A model generated the notes under the pieces. It worked only from the letters and a program-made list of their open reading frames with translations, did no database searches and was not told the origin of the DNA. The position numbers and the translations under genes were made by a program. DNA of 8,703 bases from an uncultured Legionella sp. (GTDB lineage: Bacteria; Pseudomonadota; Gammaproteobacteria; Legionellales; Legionellaceae), in assembly GCA_903885895.1 (NCBI GenBank), contig CAISKC010000235.1:1-8703 (forward strand). Reading direction: 5' to 3'. How positions within the stretch are numbered: position 1 is the stretch's first letter; each line of letters opens with the position of its first letter. Below are positions 1 through 6,472 of the stretch, piece by piece.

Positions 1-1
1 T

Positions 2-673
2 ACGGACTTAACCGTATTTTGGAAAAAGATTGCTGATTATAAACAAGGTAAGTTAGAGCATTATGTGAGAACTACTGTATTGTCGGCAAGCTTTACTCAG
101 TACAATATGGCACCTTATGGTTTGGACCACGCATCAGAAGAAGCGCGAGTTTACTATCCAAGCTTGGAAGAGCTGATTTTTATGCTGAGCGGGGCTAGGT
201 TAGGTTCTGACCACAATACAACAGAAGATGAAGCGGCGTTGTGCCAGGCCATATTGGATAGTTGTCTATATATGGGAGAGGATGTTAAACGATTGTTTGC
301 AATGTACGGTGGTCCATCACAGAAAATGCTAGCAAGTAATGTTGTATGGGGTTATACGCAACCAGCTCACGGCATCGCATATCCAGGTTTTATTGGGCAC
401 AAAGATTTTTTGATGCCACCGTTGAGGCAAAGGCCTCTTTCAAATCATTTTAAGTTAAGTATCTTATTGATGGCGGTCGGTGTCGCAGCACTAGTGGTAG
501 CTTTCGCTTGTTTGCAGGCTGCAACGTTGGCAGCAAGCGGGGTTGCGGTTGCTGCTGTGGGTGTTGCTGCTGCCCTAGGTGGTTTTACTTTGTTTCGTCG
601 TGAACGTGCTCGAACAATTGAGCATGATGAGTTTGTGCAAACGCAAACAGCAGGATGGCGTCCTATTCCGTAA
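2..673 (+). CDS. Unknown protein with C-terminal membrane hairpin, 5' end outside window
   Basis: The reading frame is open from base 2 to the TAA at 671-673, so this is the last 223 residues of a longer protein. A GTG at 65 could be read as a start, but it has no convincing ribosome binding site and the codons before it are open, so I treat it as internal. The visible N-terminal two thirds is soluble-looking and mixed in charge. Near visible residues 152-171 and 175-198 are two hydrophobic segments rich in Ala, Val and Gly, separated by only a few residues: a tight membrane hairpin. It is followed at once by the basic stretch FRRERAR and a short polar tail, which suggests that this side faces the cytoplasm. 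I recognise no family. It has no evident link to hopanoid synthesis and is separated from the cluster by a structured spacer. A secreted effector or an orphan membrane protein is possible, but that is speculation. Confidence 0.75.
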   Translation, partial: TDLTVFWKKIADYKQGKLEHYVRTTVLSASFTQYNMAPYGLDHASEEARVYYPSLEELIFMLSGARLGSDHNTTEDEAALCQAILDSCLYMGEDVKRLFAMYGGPSQKMLASNVVWGYTQPAHGIAYPGFIGHKDFLMPPLRQRPLSNHFKLSILLMAVGVAALVVAFACLQAATLAASGVAVAAVGVAAALGGFTLFRRERARTIEHDEFVQTQTAGWRPIP

Positions 674-686
674 AGTCAATCGTAGC

Positions 687-728
687 TCGGGTAAAACGCC
701 ATGAAACCCGATGTCCTCATTACTCGGG
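687..728 (+). promoter_or_regulatory. Two mutually exclusive hairpins upstream of the hopanoid operon
   Basis: TCGGGT at 687-692 can pair with ACCCGA at 706-711 (6 bp, 13-nt loop). The same CCCGA (707-711) can instead pair with TCGGG at 724-728 (5 bp, 12-nt loop). GTAGC at 682-686 and GCTAC at 728-732 could form an outer stem. No T-run follows either hairpin, so this is not a canonical intrinsic terminator. The competing pairing could act as an attenuator or a protein site in the leader of the operon, or it could be chance; stems this short are weak evidence. Confidence 0.3.
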
Positions 729-752
729 CTACCCTCTGATAAAAAAGCATTG

Positions 753-758
753 TATACT
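753..758 (+). promoter_or_regulatory. Possible -10 box of the hopanoid operon promoter
   Basis: TATACT matches the sigma70 -10 consensus in five of six positions and lies about 50 bp before the preferred start of the first operon gene. I find no good -35 hexamer at 16-18 bp upstream, so the promoter would be activator-dependent or the match accidental. The promoter could also lie inside the preceding gene. Confidence 0.3.
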
Positions 759-795
759 CTTTTGAATGACCGGTTTGATATCCCAAGACAAGGAT

Positions 796-801
796 GAAGG
801 A
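796..801 (+). promoter_or_regulatory. Ribosome binding site that decides the hpnD-like start
   Basis: GAAGGA ends 6 nt before ATG 808. The in-frame ATG at 766 has no such site, and the 14 residues it would add are polar and unlike the family, so 808 is preferred. Confidence 0.65.
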
Positions 802-807
802 CAAGTG

Positions 808-1662
808 ATGAGTATGAAAAGACAAGGAGTCAGTGTTGAACGTTCTTATCAACTATGTCGCAAAATTGCCAAGGAGAGTGGTAGTAATTTTTATCAAGGG
901 ATGTGGTTCACCTTAGATAGACATAAACGCCAAGCCTTATTTTCAATTTATGCTTGGATGCGAGCGATTGATGATATTGCTGATGGTGATCTTGAGCTTG
1001 AAGAAAAAACAAAGCAATTGCATGATTTTTTTCATCAAACAGAAAAATTATATACGGAATCTGCGCATTTAAACGAAGCGACCTTTTGGTTGGCGTTACA
1101 ACATACTATTCGACAGTATCCCATTCCATTGACATATTTTCGAGAAATGTTTTTGGGACAACTTCAGTCCATTCAACAAAACACCTATGCTACTTTTCCA
1201 GAATTATATCAGTATTGCTACCGAGTGGCTTCTATTGTAGGCTTGATCTGTGTCTCGATTTGGGGCTATGAGGGTGGTAATGCGGTTCTACAGTTGGCAG
1301 AATACCGTGGGGTTGCTTTACAATTAACCAATATTGTTCGCGATGTGTATGCGGATGCGCAAGAGGGTAAATTGTTTATTCCCGCAGAGTGGATCGAGAA
1401 ACAAGAAGAGCTCGAACAGGCATTGAACAAGACGATTGAGCAAGCTGAATATTATTACCAGGCATCGCGAAATCTCGATAAAATGGTGTCAAGACGCGGA
1501 TCCTTGAGTTTGCAATTGATGACCGCTTCTTATGTTGTTTTATTGAGTAAAATTAAAAAGATGCCGCAAGAGGTTTTGAAAGGTAACACAATTAAGTTGT
1601 CACGCACTGAGAAATTGACAGTATGTATCACGGGGATTGTTAAATGGTGTTTTGCCGCATAA
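808..1662 (+). CDS. hpnD: Presqualene diphosphate synthase-like enzyme (HpnD type)
   Basis: A 284-residue trans-isoprenyl diphosphate synthase of the squalene/phytoene synthase family. In bacteria with HpnC/D/E, HpnD condenses two farnesyl diphosphates to presqualene diphosphate. Both metal-binding DxxxD motifs are present: D55-D59 (in DDIAD) and D179-D183 (after LTNIVRD). HpnD-like traits are SGSNFY at 24-29, YCYRVASIVG near 136-145, and LQLTNIVRD rather than the NFWQD form I associate with HpnC. A departure from the family is the central helix, where HpnD and phytoene synthases usually read like DGMEMDL; here it is LGQLQSI, with Ser121 in place of the second Asp. I chose ATG 808 because of its ribosome binding site. 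ATG 766 would add 14 residues, and ATG 814 is also possible. The 3' end overlaps the next synthase by 19 bp. The family is certain; the HpnD assignment is likely; the exact reaction is an inference. Confidence 0.72.
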   Translation: MSMKRQGVSVERSYQLCRKIAKESGSNFYQGMWFTLDRHKRQALFSIYAWMRAIDDIADGDLELEEKTKQLHDFFHQTEKLYTESAHLNEATFWLALQHTIRQYPIPLTYFREMFLGQLQSIQQNTYATFPELYQYCYRVASIVGLICVSIWGYEGGNAVLQLAEYRGVALQLTNIVRDVYADAQEGKLFIPAEWIEKQEELEQALNKTIEQAEYYYQASRNLDKMVSRRGSLSLQLMTASYVVLLSKIKKMPQEVLKGNTIKLSRTEKLTVCITGIVKWCFAA

Positions 1663-2645
1663 ATCGGTCCATTACGGATAGTAATCAGATAGTTGATATG
1701 GATGCATTGTTAAAAGAAGTGGCAAGGACTTTTTATCTAAGCCTGACTTATTTACCGCGCGCTATCCGACAACCTATGGCATTGGCCTATTTGCTTGCAC
1801 GCTTGTCGGATACAATCGCTGATGCCCAGAATGTCCCTATCGATTTGCGCAGGGATTTGTTACAAAGTCTAAGATGCTGTGTAGAGCAGCCTTATGACGA
1901 AGGGCTTCTTTCTCATCTGTGCCATCATGCACTGGCATGCACGCCTTATTTTTCAGGCGCTGATTTGACATTGCTTGGAAGTGGCAAGGCACTTTTTTCT
2001 GTATTACGACAACAACCTGAGCGCATCCAAGCGCTTATCCAGCAAGTTCTGCTGTTGATTTTTACCGGACAGATGGTTGATTTAGATTATTTTGATAGAA
2101 GTTCTGAAATTGTTCATTTTAAAACGGCACAAGATTTGGATCAGTATTTGTATTGGGTGGCTGGTTCGGTTGGGGAGTTTTGGACACGACTGTGCTTTGC
2201 TTGTATTCCGCAGTATTCATCACAAAGTTTAGAGAAACTGTTACCGAAAGCGGTAAACTTTGGAAAAGCACTGCAGTTGACTAATATTTTGCGTGATATG
2301 CGTCATGATCTTGCGCAAGGTCGCTGTTATTTGCCATTTTCAGAATTTGAACATGGGGATCCGCAGGATAATCCAGAGCAGTTTATGTGTAAATTGATGC
2401 ATAGTCATCCAACTATAATCCAAGATTGGCGGACAAAAACCTTACAGTATTTACAAGATGCAAAGGATTACACGGATTGTATCAAGAATCGGAGAGTTCG
2501 GTTTTCAACCTTGGTGCCATTGGATTTGGCGCACAAAACATTGGTTGCATGGCCTGAGAAGATTTCCAGAAAATCTGTGTATGCGACGTTATTGCGTGCT
2601 TTGTTCCACTCCTATTTACGTAACCCTCGTGTGGTGGTCCTATGA
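1644..2645 (+). CDS. Squalene synthase-like prenyltransferase, second enzyme of the squalene module
   Basis: A 333-residue member of the squalene/phytoene synthase family and the likely source of squalene for the cyclase next door. It carries DTIAD at 56-60 and NILRDMRHD at 214-222, the two Asp-rich diphosphate/Mg sites. Traits recalling single-enzyme squalene synthase (FPP to squalene via presqualene diphosphate, using NADPH) are ARTFYLSL near 27-34, LLARLSDTIAD, YxxxVAGxVG around 168-176, and the RRVRFSTLVPLDLA region near 283-296. HpnC hallmarks such as NFWQD and a SANPVG stretch are absent. No C-terminal membrane anchor of the eukaryotic kind is visible. Two starts compete: ATG 1644, with GGGGA at 1632-1636 and a 19-bp overlap with hpnD, and ATG 1698, just before the conserved LLKEV region. 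The stop overlaps the cyclase start as ATGA. It may work alone or use presqualene diphosphate from the HpnD-like enzyme; the sequence cannot decide this. Confidence 0.75.
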   Translation: MVFCRINRSITDSNQIVDMDALLKEVARTFYLSLTYLPRAIRQPMALAYLLARLSDTIADAQNVPIDLRRDLLQSLRCCVEQPYDEGLLSHLCHHALACTPYFSGADLTLLGSGKALFSVLRQQPERIQALIQQVLLLIFTGQMVDLDYFDRSSEIVHFKTAQDLDQYLYWVAGSVGEFWTRLCFACIPQYSSQSLEKLLPKAVNFGKALQLTNILRDMRHDLAQGRCYLPFSEFEHGDPQDNPEQFMCKLMHSHPTIIQDWRTKTLQYLQDAKDYTDCIKNRRVRFSTLVPLDLAHKTLVAWPEKISRKSVYATLLRALFHSYLRNPRVVVL

Positions 2646-4615
2646 CAAGACTATTAACTCTGACAGCCTCAACTTTGAAGCGCGCGATCCACTTTGCGCT
2701 CAATATGCAACATCAAGAAGGGTATTGGGTGGCGCCTTTAGACTCCAATAGCACGATGGAAGCAGAGTATTTGTTGTTGCTCTATTTTTTGGGAATAGAG
2801 GATGCTACGAAACAGCAGCAATTAGTCAATCATATCTTATCGCAACAACAAGATGACGGATCATGGGCCTTATATTTTCAAGGTCCAGGGGATTTGAGTA
2901 CGACCGTCGAATGTTATTTTGCCTTGTTGATAGCCGGCATTTCTAAATCGGATCCTAGGTTGCAGCGGGCCAAAACATTTATATTGCAATCAGGTGGCTT
3001 GTTAAATGTGCGGGTGTTTACGCGCGTATGGTTGGCTTTGTTTGGACAGTGGTCGTGGAAAACGATCCCGATTATCCCTCCAGAAATTGTCTTATTACCT
3101 ACATGGTTTCCTATTAATTTGTATGCTTTTGCGAGTTGGGCGCGTGCCACGATTTTGCCTCTTAGTTTGGTGATGATGAAACGACCTACCAAACAGATTC
3201 CAGCGGTATGTTATCTCGATGATTTGATATTGCCTGGTCGGGGTCGCGACCGAAAGTTTTTTATGATGATTACGAAAATCTTGAGTTTTTATCATGATTT
3301 TCCTTGGAAATTAAAGCGCAAAATAGCAGTTAAAAAAAGCATAGAATGGATTATTGCTCACCAAGAAGCCGACGGTTCTTGGGGCGGAATCCAACCTCCA
3401 TGGGTCTATTCCTTATTATCACTCCATACCATGGGTTACCCTATCACGCATCCCGTGATGCAAAAAGGAATACAAGGTTTTGAGTCGTTTTCGATTTACA
3501 CTCAAGATAGATTACAAGTGCAAGCTTGTGTCTCGCCAGTCTGGGATACAGGATTGATGGTGAATGCGTTGCGTGAGGCTGGTCTCCAACCATTACATCC
3601 GCAGATGGAACGTGCTTACTCTTGGTTAGTGGGCAAGCAAATCTTAGTGGGTGGCGATTGGCAAATTATCCAGCCAGATTTGGAGCCAGGTGGGTTTGCC
3701 TTTGAGTTTGAAAATAATCAGTATCCGGATATTGATGATACAGCAGAAGTATTGATTGCATTGTGGCATGCGAATCAACATGTGAAAGATAAGCCTTTTG
3801 ATACCGCTATAGAAAAAGGGGTTAAATGGGTCTTGGGTATGCAATCTAAGTCAGGCGGATGGGCTGCTTTTGACAAAGATAATAATGCATCATTTTTGGC
3901 CAAGTTTCCCTTTTTTGATTTTGGAGAAGTATTAGATCCGCCCAGTGTTGATGTGACGGCACATGTATTGGAAGCATTGGGCTTGATGGGATATAAACCG
4001 CAACATCCTGCGATCAAAAAATCCCTGAAATATATCTATCGTGAGCAAGAAAAGGATGGAAGTTGGTTTGGACGTTGGGGTGTGAATTATATTTATGGTA
4101 CCGCTGCGGTATTGTGCGGGTTACAAAAAATTGGTGAAGAGATGACGAAACCTCAGATCCAAAAAGCGGTACGATTTTTGCTACAGCATCAACAATCAGA
4201 TGGTAGTTGGGGTGAGTCGTGCGCGTCTTATGTGGATAGTGCACAGCGTGGGCAAGGACCCAGTACCCCTTCGCAAACCGCTTGGGCTTTACTTGGATTG
4301 ATGGCGGCTGGATATTGGCAACATCCTGCGTTGGAAGCGGGTGTTCAGTACTTATGTCAAACGATGACAGTAGCTGGAACCTGGGATGAACAGTATTATA
4401 CAGGATGTGGTTTTCCTGGATATGGTGATGGTAGACGCAAAGTGAGTGCAATAAAGAATACAGATGCGTTGACATCAGCGGCTTTCATGATCAATTATCA
4501 TTTATATAGACACTGCTGGCCATTGATGGCGTTAGGGAGTTATCATCAATATTGGCATCAGCAACAAAGTTTGAATCAGCAACAATATTACGAAGAAGAA
4601 GCATCGGCATTGTAA
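2642..4615 (+). CDS. shc: Squalene-hopene cyclase
   Basis: Cyclises squalene to hopene and diplopterol, the step that commits carbon to hopanoids; members of the family are monotopic proteins on the inner face of the membrane. The 657-residue length is normal. The catalytic DxDD motif is D363-I-D-D366 followed by TAE, with the protonating Asp present. Repeated QW motifs of the type QxxDGSW occur at 69-75, 241-247, 469-475 and 517-523, with a variant QSKSGGW at 401-407. The C-terminal active-site region contains GCGFPGYG near 588-595, then a loop, then INYHLYRH at 617-624. The loop after GFPG is longer than in the short Alicyclobacillus-type enzyme, a variant I believe is usual in proteobacteria. 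The start at ATG 2642 overlaps the upstream stop by four bases, so translational coupling is likely. The encoded substrate range cannot be judged by eye. Also known as hpnF. Confidence 0.97.
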   Translation: MTRLLTLTASTLKRAIHFALNMQHQEGYWVAPLDSNSTMEAEYLLLLYFLGIEDATKQQQLVNHILSQQQDDGSWALYFQGPGDLSTTVECYFALLIAGISKSDPRLQRAKTFILQSGGLLNVRVFTRVWLALFGQWSWKTIPIIPPEIVLLPTWFPINLYAFASWARATILPLSLVMMKRPTKQIPAVCYLDDLILPGRGRDRKFFMMITKILSFYHDFPWKLKRKIAVKKSIEWIIAHQEADGSWGGIQPPWVYSLLSLHTMGYPITHPVMQKGIQGFESFSIYTQDRLQVQACVSPVWDTGLMVNALREAGLQPLHPQMERAYSWLVGKQILVGGDWQIIQPDLEPGGFAFEFENNQYPDIDDTAEVLIALWHANQHVKDKPFDTAIEKGVKWVLGMQSKSGGWAAFDKDNNASFLAKFPFFDFGEVLDPPSVDVTAHVLEALGLMGYKPQHPAIKKSLKYIYREQEKDGSWFGRWGVNYIYGTAAVLCGLQKIGEEMTKPQIQKAVRFLLQHQQSDGSWGESCASYVDSAQRGQGPSTPSQTAWALLGLMAAGYWQHPALEAGVQYLCQTMTVAGTWDEQYYTGCGFPGYGDGRRKVSAIKNTDALTSAAFMINYHLYRHCWPLMALGSYHQYWHQQQSLNQQQYYEEEASAL

Positions 4616-4631
4616 GCCTATTATCGACAAC

Positions 4632-4637
4632 AAGGAG
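4632..4637 (+). promoter_or_regulatory. Strong ribosome binding site supporting a TTG start
   Basis: AAGGAG lies 6 nt before TTG 4644. Translation from this TTG gives MAIPL, which matches the beginning I recall for HpnH proteins, so the rare start codon is well supported. Confidence 0.85.
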
Positions 4638-4643
4638 AGCACG

Positions 4644-5711
4644 TTGGCCATTCCCTTAAAGCAAAGTATGCATATTGCAAAATATGTTTTAGGTAAGCGT
4701 TTGCGTAAAGTGAAACAATACCCGCTAGTTTTGATGCTGGAACCTTTGTACCAATGTAATCTTGCTTGTGCTGGTTGTGGTAAAATTGACAAACCCGACC
4801 ATGAGCTTGCCAAACGAATGCCTGTCGAACAAGCATTGCGCGCGGTGGACGAATGTGGCGCGCCGATGGTTTCCATAGCGGGCGGAGAGCCTTTGATTCA
4901 TCAAGACATCCCACTCATTGTGAGTGGCATTATTGCACGCAAAAAATATGTGTATTTGTGCACCAATGCGTTATTGTTGAAAAAAAGAATCCATGAATTT
5001 ACGCCTTCACCGTATTTGACTTTTTCGGTGCATTTAGACGGGATCCGCGAGCATCATGATGCGTCAGTGTGTCGCAAAGGTGTGTATGATAAAGCCATTG
5101 CAGCGATCAAACTTGCAAAAGAACAAAATCATAGAGTCAGCATCAACTGTACTATTTTTAATGATGCCATCCCTGATCAAATGGCAGAGTTGTTTGATAC
5201 CGTAACAGAATTAGGGGTGGATCAGATTACGTTGTCTCCTGGATATTCTTATGAAGATGCGCCGCGCCAAGATATTTTTATGTCGCGTCAGGAAACCAAG
5301 CTTTTGTTTCGTGAAATTTTGAAAAAATGGAAAGCAGCTCCCAAGAAGTGGCCGTTGTCGCATTCTTCGCTTTATCTGGATTTTTTGGCAGGTAATCAAT
5401 CATACCAATGTACGCCATGGAGTAATCCTTGTTACACGATAATGGGTTGGCAAAAACCTTGTTATTTACTCAACCGCGGTGTGACGTCTAAATTTGAAAC
5501 TTTGCTTAAAGAGACGAATTGGGAAGAGTTTGGTGTAGGTCGTCATGAGAAATGCAATAATTGCATGGCGAGTTGTGGTTATGAAGGCACGGCTGTTAAT
5601 GATATGTTTTTACATCCTTTCAAAGCATTGGGTGTGTCGCTTCGCGGGCCTAAAACACACGGCAATATGGCACCTGAATTGCCAAATCTCATCAATTCTC
5701 AGAAATCTTGA
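4644..5711 (+). CDS. hpnH: Radical SAM adenosylhopane synthase HpnH
   Basis: Adds the 5'-deoxyadenosyl radical of S-adenosylmethionine to diploptene to form adenosylhopane, the first step of side-chain extension toward C35 hopanoids. The 355 residues fit the family. The radical SAM cluster motif CxxxCxxC is C38, C42 and C45 (QCNLACAGCGKID), preceded by the typical YPLVLMLEPLY segment. A GGEP motif for SAM binding is at 80-83. A C-terminal cysteine set (C304, C307, C311, in CNNCMASCGYEG) and further cysteines at 256, 263 and 273 recall an auxiliary or structural cysteine region in the SPASM/HpnH-type fold, but the number of clusters is not certain. Translation begins at a TTG with an excellent ribosome binding site. 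It follows shc by 28 bp and precedes hpnG by 9 bp, so all three are almost certainly co-transcribed. Confidence 0.96.
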   Translation: MAIPLKQSMHIAKYVLGKRLRKVKQYPLVLMLEPLYQCNLACAGCGKIDKPDHELAKRMPVEQALRAVDECGAPMVSIAGGEPLIHQDIPLIVSGIIARKKYVYLCTNALLLKKRIHEFTPSPYLTFSVHLDGIREHHDASVCRKGVYDKAIAAIKLAKEQNHRVSINCTIFNDAIPDQMAELFDTVTELGVDQITLSPGYSYEDAPRQDIFMSRQETKLLFREILKKWKAAPKKWPLSHSSLYLDFLAGNQSYQCTPWSNPCYTIMGWQKPCYLLNRGVTSKFETLLKETNWEEFGVGRHEKCNNCMASCGYEGTAVNDMFLHPFKALGVSLRGPKTHGNMAPELPNLINSQKS

Positions 5712-5720
5712 GAACGATGC

Positions 5721-6404
5721 ATGTTTGGAATAATGGTTGCTTTACCAGCGGAAGCCAGAGGCATCGTTGCGCGGCGTCTGCGGGTTGGAGATACGTATCG
5801 CTTGAGCGATAAAGCGATGCTGATTGTGACCGGAATGGGTGCGTCGGCAATTCCTATCATACGGCGCACTGCAGAGCTTGGCGTATTCTCAACTCTGATT
5901 AGCTTAGGTACGGCGGTTGGATTGTCACCGACCCTTACAGCAGGCACGATATGTATTCCAGATGAGGTAGTGTTTGGTGAGCAAACAGTTCGCTGCCATC
6001 CAGCACTACAATATGATTTCGTAGACGCTTTAAAAGCCCAACATGGTATAGATCAAAGATGTTTGACGCATACTCCTACTGTGCTCACTTGTCTTCAAGA
6101 AAAGCAAGCCTTACACCAAAAAAGCGCTGCGGTCGTTGCAGATATGGAGAGCTTTCTTATTGGACAGGAGGCTATGCGTTATCAACTTCAATTTTTGGCG
6201 ATTCGGGTGATTGTGGATAGTTTGCATGTCCATATTCCACAGCCTATTTTGCAATGTTGTGTCCCTTCGCTGGCTTTGTCACAACTGTTGTGGACAATCT
6301 GCCGGCAACCGAGATTGCTTGCTCCTTTGCTGACATTAGCCAAGCATTTCCAGCAAGCCAAAAAAGTTTTAAACTGTGTTGCACAGGTGGATATATTAAA
6401 CTGA
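5721..6404 (+). CDS. hpnG: Adenosylhopane nucleosidase/phosphorylase HpnG
   Basis: A 227-residue protein of the purine nucleoside phosphorylase/MTA nucleosidase fold. In hopanoid pathways HpnG removes adenine from adenosylhopane, giving (phospho)ribosylhopane. Visible family features are ALPAEAR with Glu11, the glycine turn VTGMG at 36-40, SLGTAVGL at 61-68, DMESF with Glu143 (the usual ribose-binding ME motif), and IRVIVDS with Asp166 in the position of the catalytic acid/base. One difference is Val66 where related enzymes usually have Gly (GxAGGL-type turn), so the base or phosphate pocket may be slightly altered. The C-terminal 50 residues are poorly conserved and helical-looking. ATG 5721 has only a weak GAGAA upstream; its closeness to hpnH suggests coupled translation. 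An out-of-frame ATG at 5717 overlaps it. Assignment rests on the fold plus the position directly after hpnH. Confidence 0.88.
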   Translation: MFGIMVALPAEARGIVARRLRVGDTYRLSDKAMLIVTGMGASAIPIIRRTAELGVFSTLISLGTAVGLSPTLTAGTICIPDEVVFGEQTVRCHPALQYDFVDALKAQHGIDQRCLTHTPTVLTCLQEKQALHQKSAAVVADMESFLIGQEAMRYQLQFLAIRVIVDSLHVHIPQPILQCCVPSLALSQLLWTICRQPRLLAPLLTLAKHFQQAKKVLNCVAQVDILN

Positions 6405-6411
6405 AATGCTT
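6342..6411. repeat. 9-bp inverted repeat spanning the hpnG stop
   Basis: AAGCATTTC at 6342-6350 is perfectly complementary to GAAATGCTT at 6403-6411, with a 52-nt spacer. The second arm overlaps the hpnG stop codon. Such a long spacer makes a simple hairpin weak, and no T-run follows, so it may be fortuitous. Confidence 0.3.
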
Positions 6412-6429
6412 TTCAAACTGAGTAAAGAT

Positions 6430-6442
6430 TAGGTATCACCTA
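6430..6442 (+). other. Small hairpin between hpnG and hpnO
   Basis: TAGGT at 6430-6434 pairs with ACCTA at 6438-6442 around a three-base loop, in the 68-bp gap before hpnO. There is no T-run after it, so it is not an obvious terminator. It could mark an RNA processing or stabilising element between the two genes, or be chance. Confidence 0.25.
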
Positions 6443-6462
6443 CACGATTTTACGATATGAAT

Positions 6463-6468
6463 AGAGGT
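6463..6468 (+). promoter_or_regulatory. Ribosome binding site of hpnO
   Basis: AGAGGT lies four bases before ATG 6473, a good Shine-Dalgarno match that fixes the start of the aminotransferase. Confidence 0.7.
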
Positions 6469-6472
6469 CATT

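Noticed and set aside
65..67. GTG 65 as the true start of the left-edge gene
   Set aside because: The same frame is open back to base 2, and there is no good ribosome binding site before the GTG.
706..728. Intrinsic terminator after the left-edge gene
   Set aside because: The hairpins are short and no T-run follows them; they are listed as possible leader structure only.
766..807. ATG 766 as the start of the first synthase
   Set aside because: It has no ribosome binding site, whereas ATG 808 has GAAGGA six bases upstream; the additional 14 residues do not resemble the family.
808..2645. Naming the two synthases hpnC and hpnD in the usual gene order
   Set aside because: The first protein has the LTNIVRD and YCYRVA...VG pattern of HpnD-type enzymes, and the second lacks the NFWQD and SANPVG patterns I associate with HpnC. 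Position alone would have given the wrong names.
4014..4475. Minus-strand open frame of 153 codons inside the cyclase gene
   Set aside because: It lies wholly antisense to the well-conserved squalene-hopene cyclase, shows no recognisable domain, and its composition (many His, Pro, Thr) is what the complement of the repeated cyclase codons would give.
4412..4496. Extra loop after GFPG in the cyclase as a novel insertion
   Set aside because: I believe proteobacterial squalene-hopene cyclases commonly carry a longer segment here than the Alicyclobacillus enzyme, so it is not taken as novel.
4532..4914. Minus-strand frames across the shc/hpnH junction
   Set aside because: They overlap the conserved end of shc and the radical SAM motif of hpnH, and have no ribosome binding site or family likeness.
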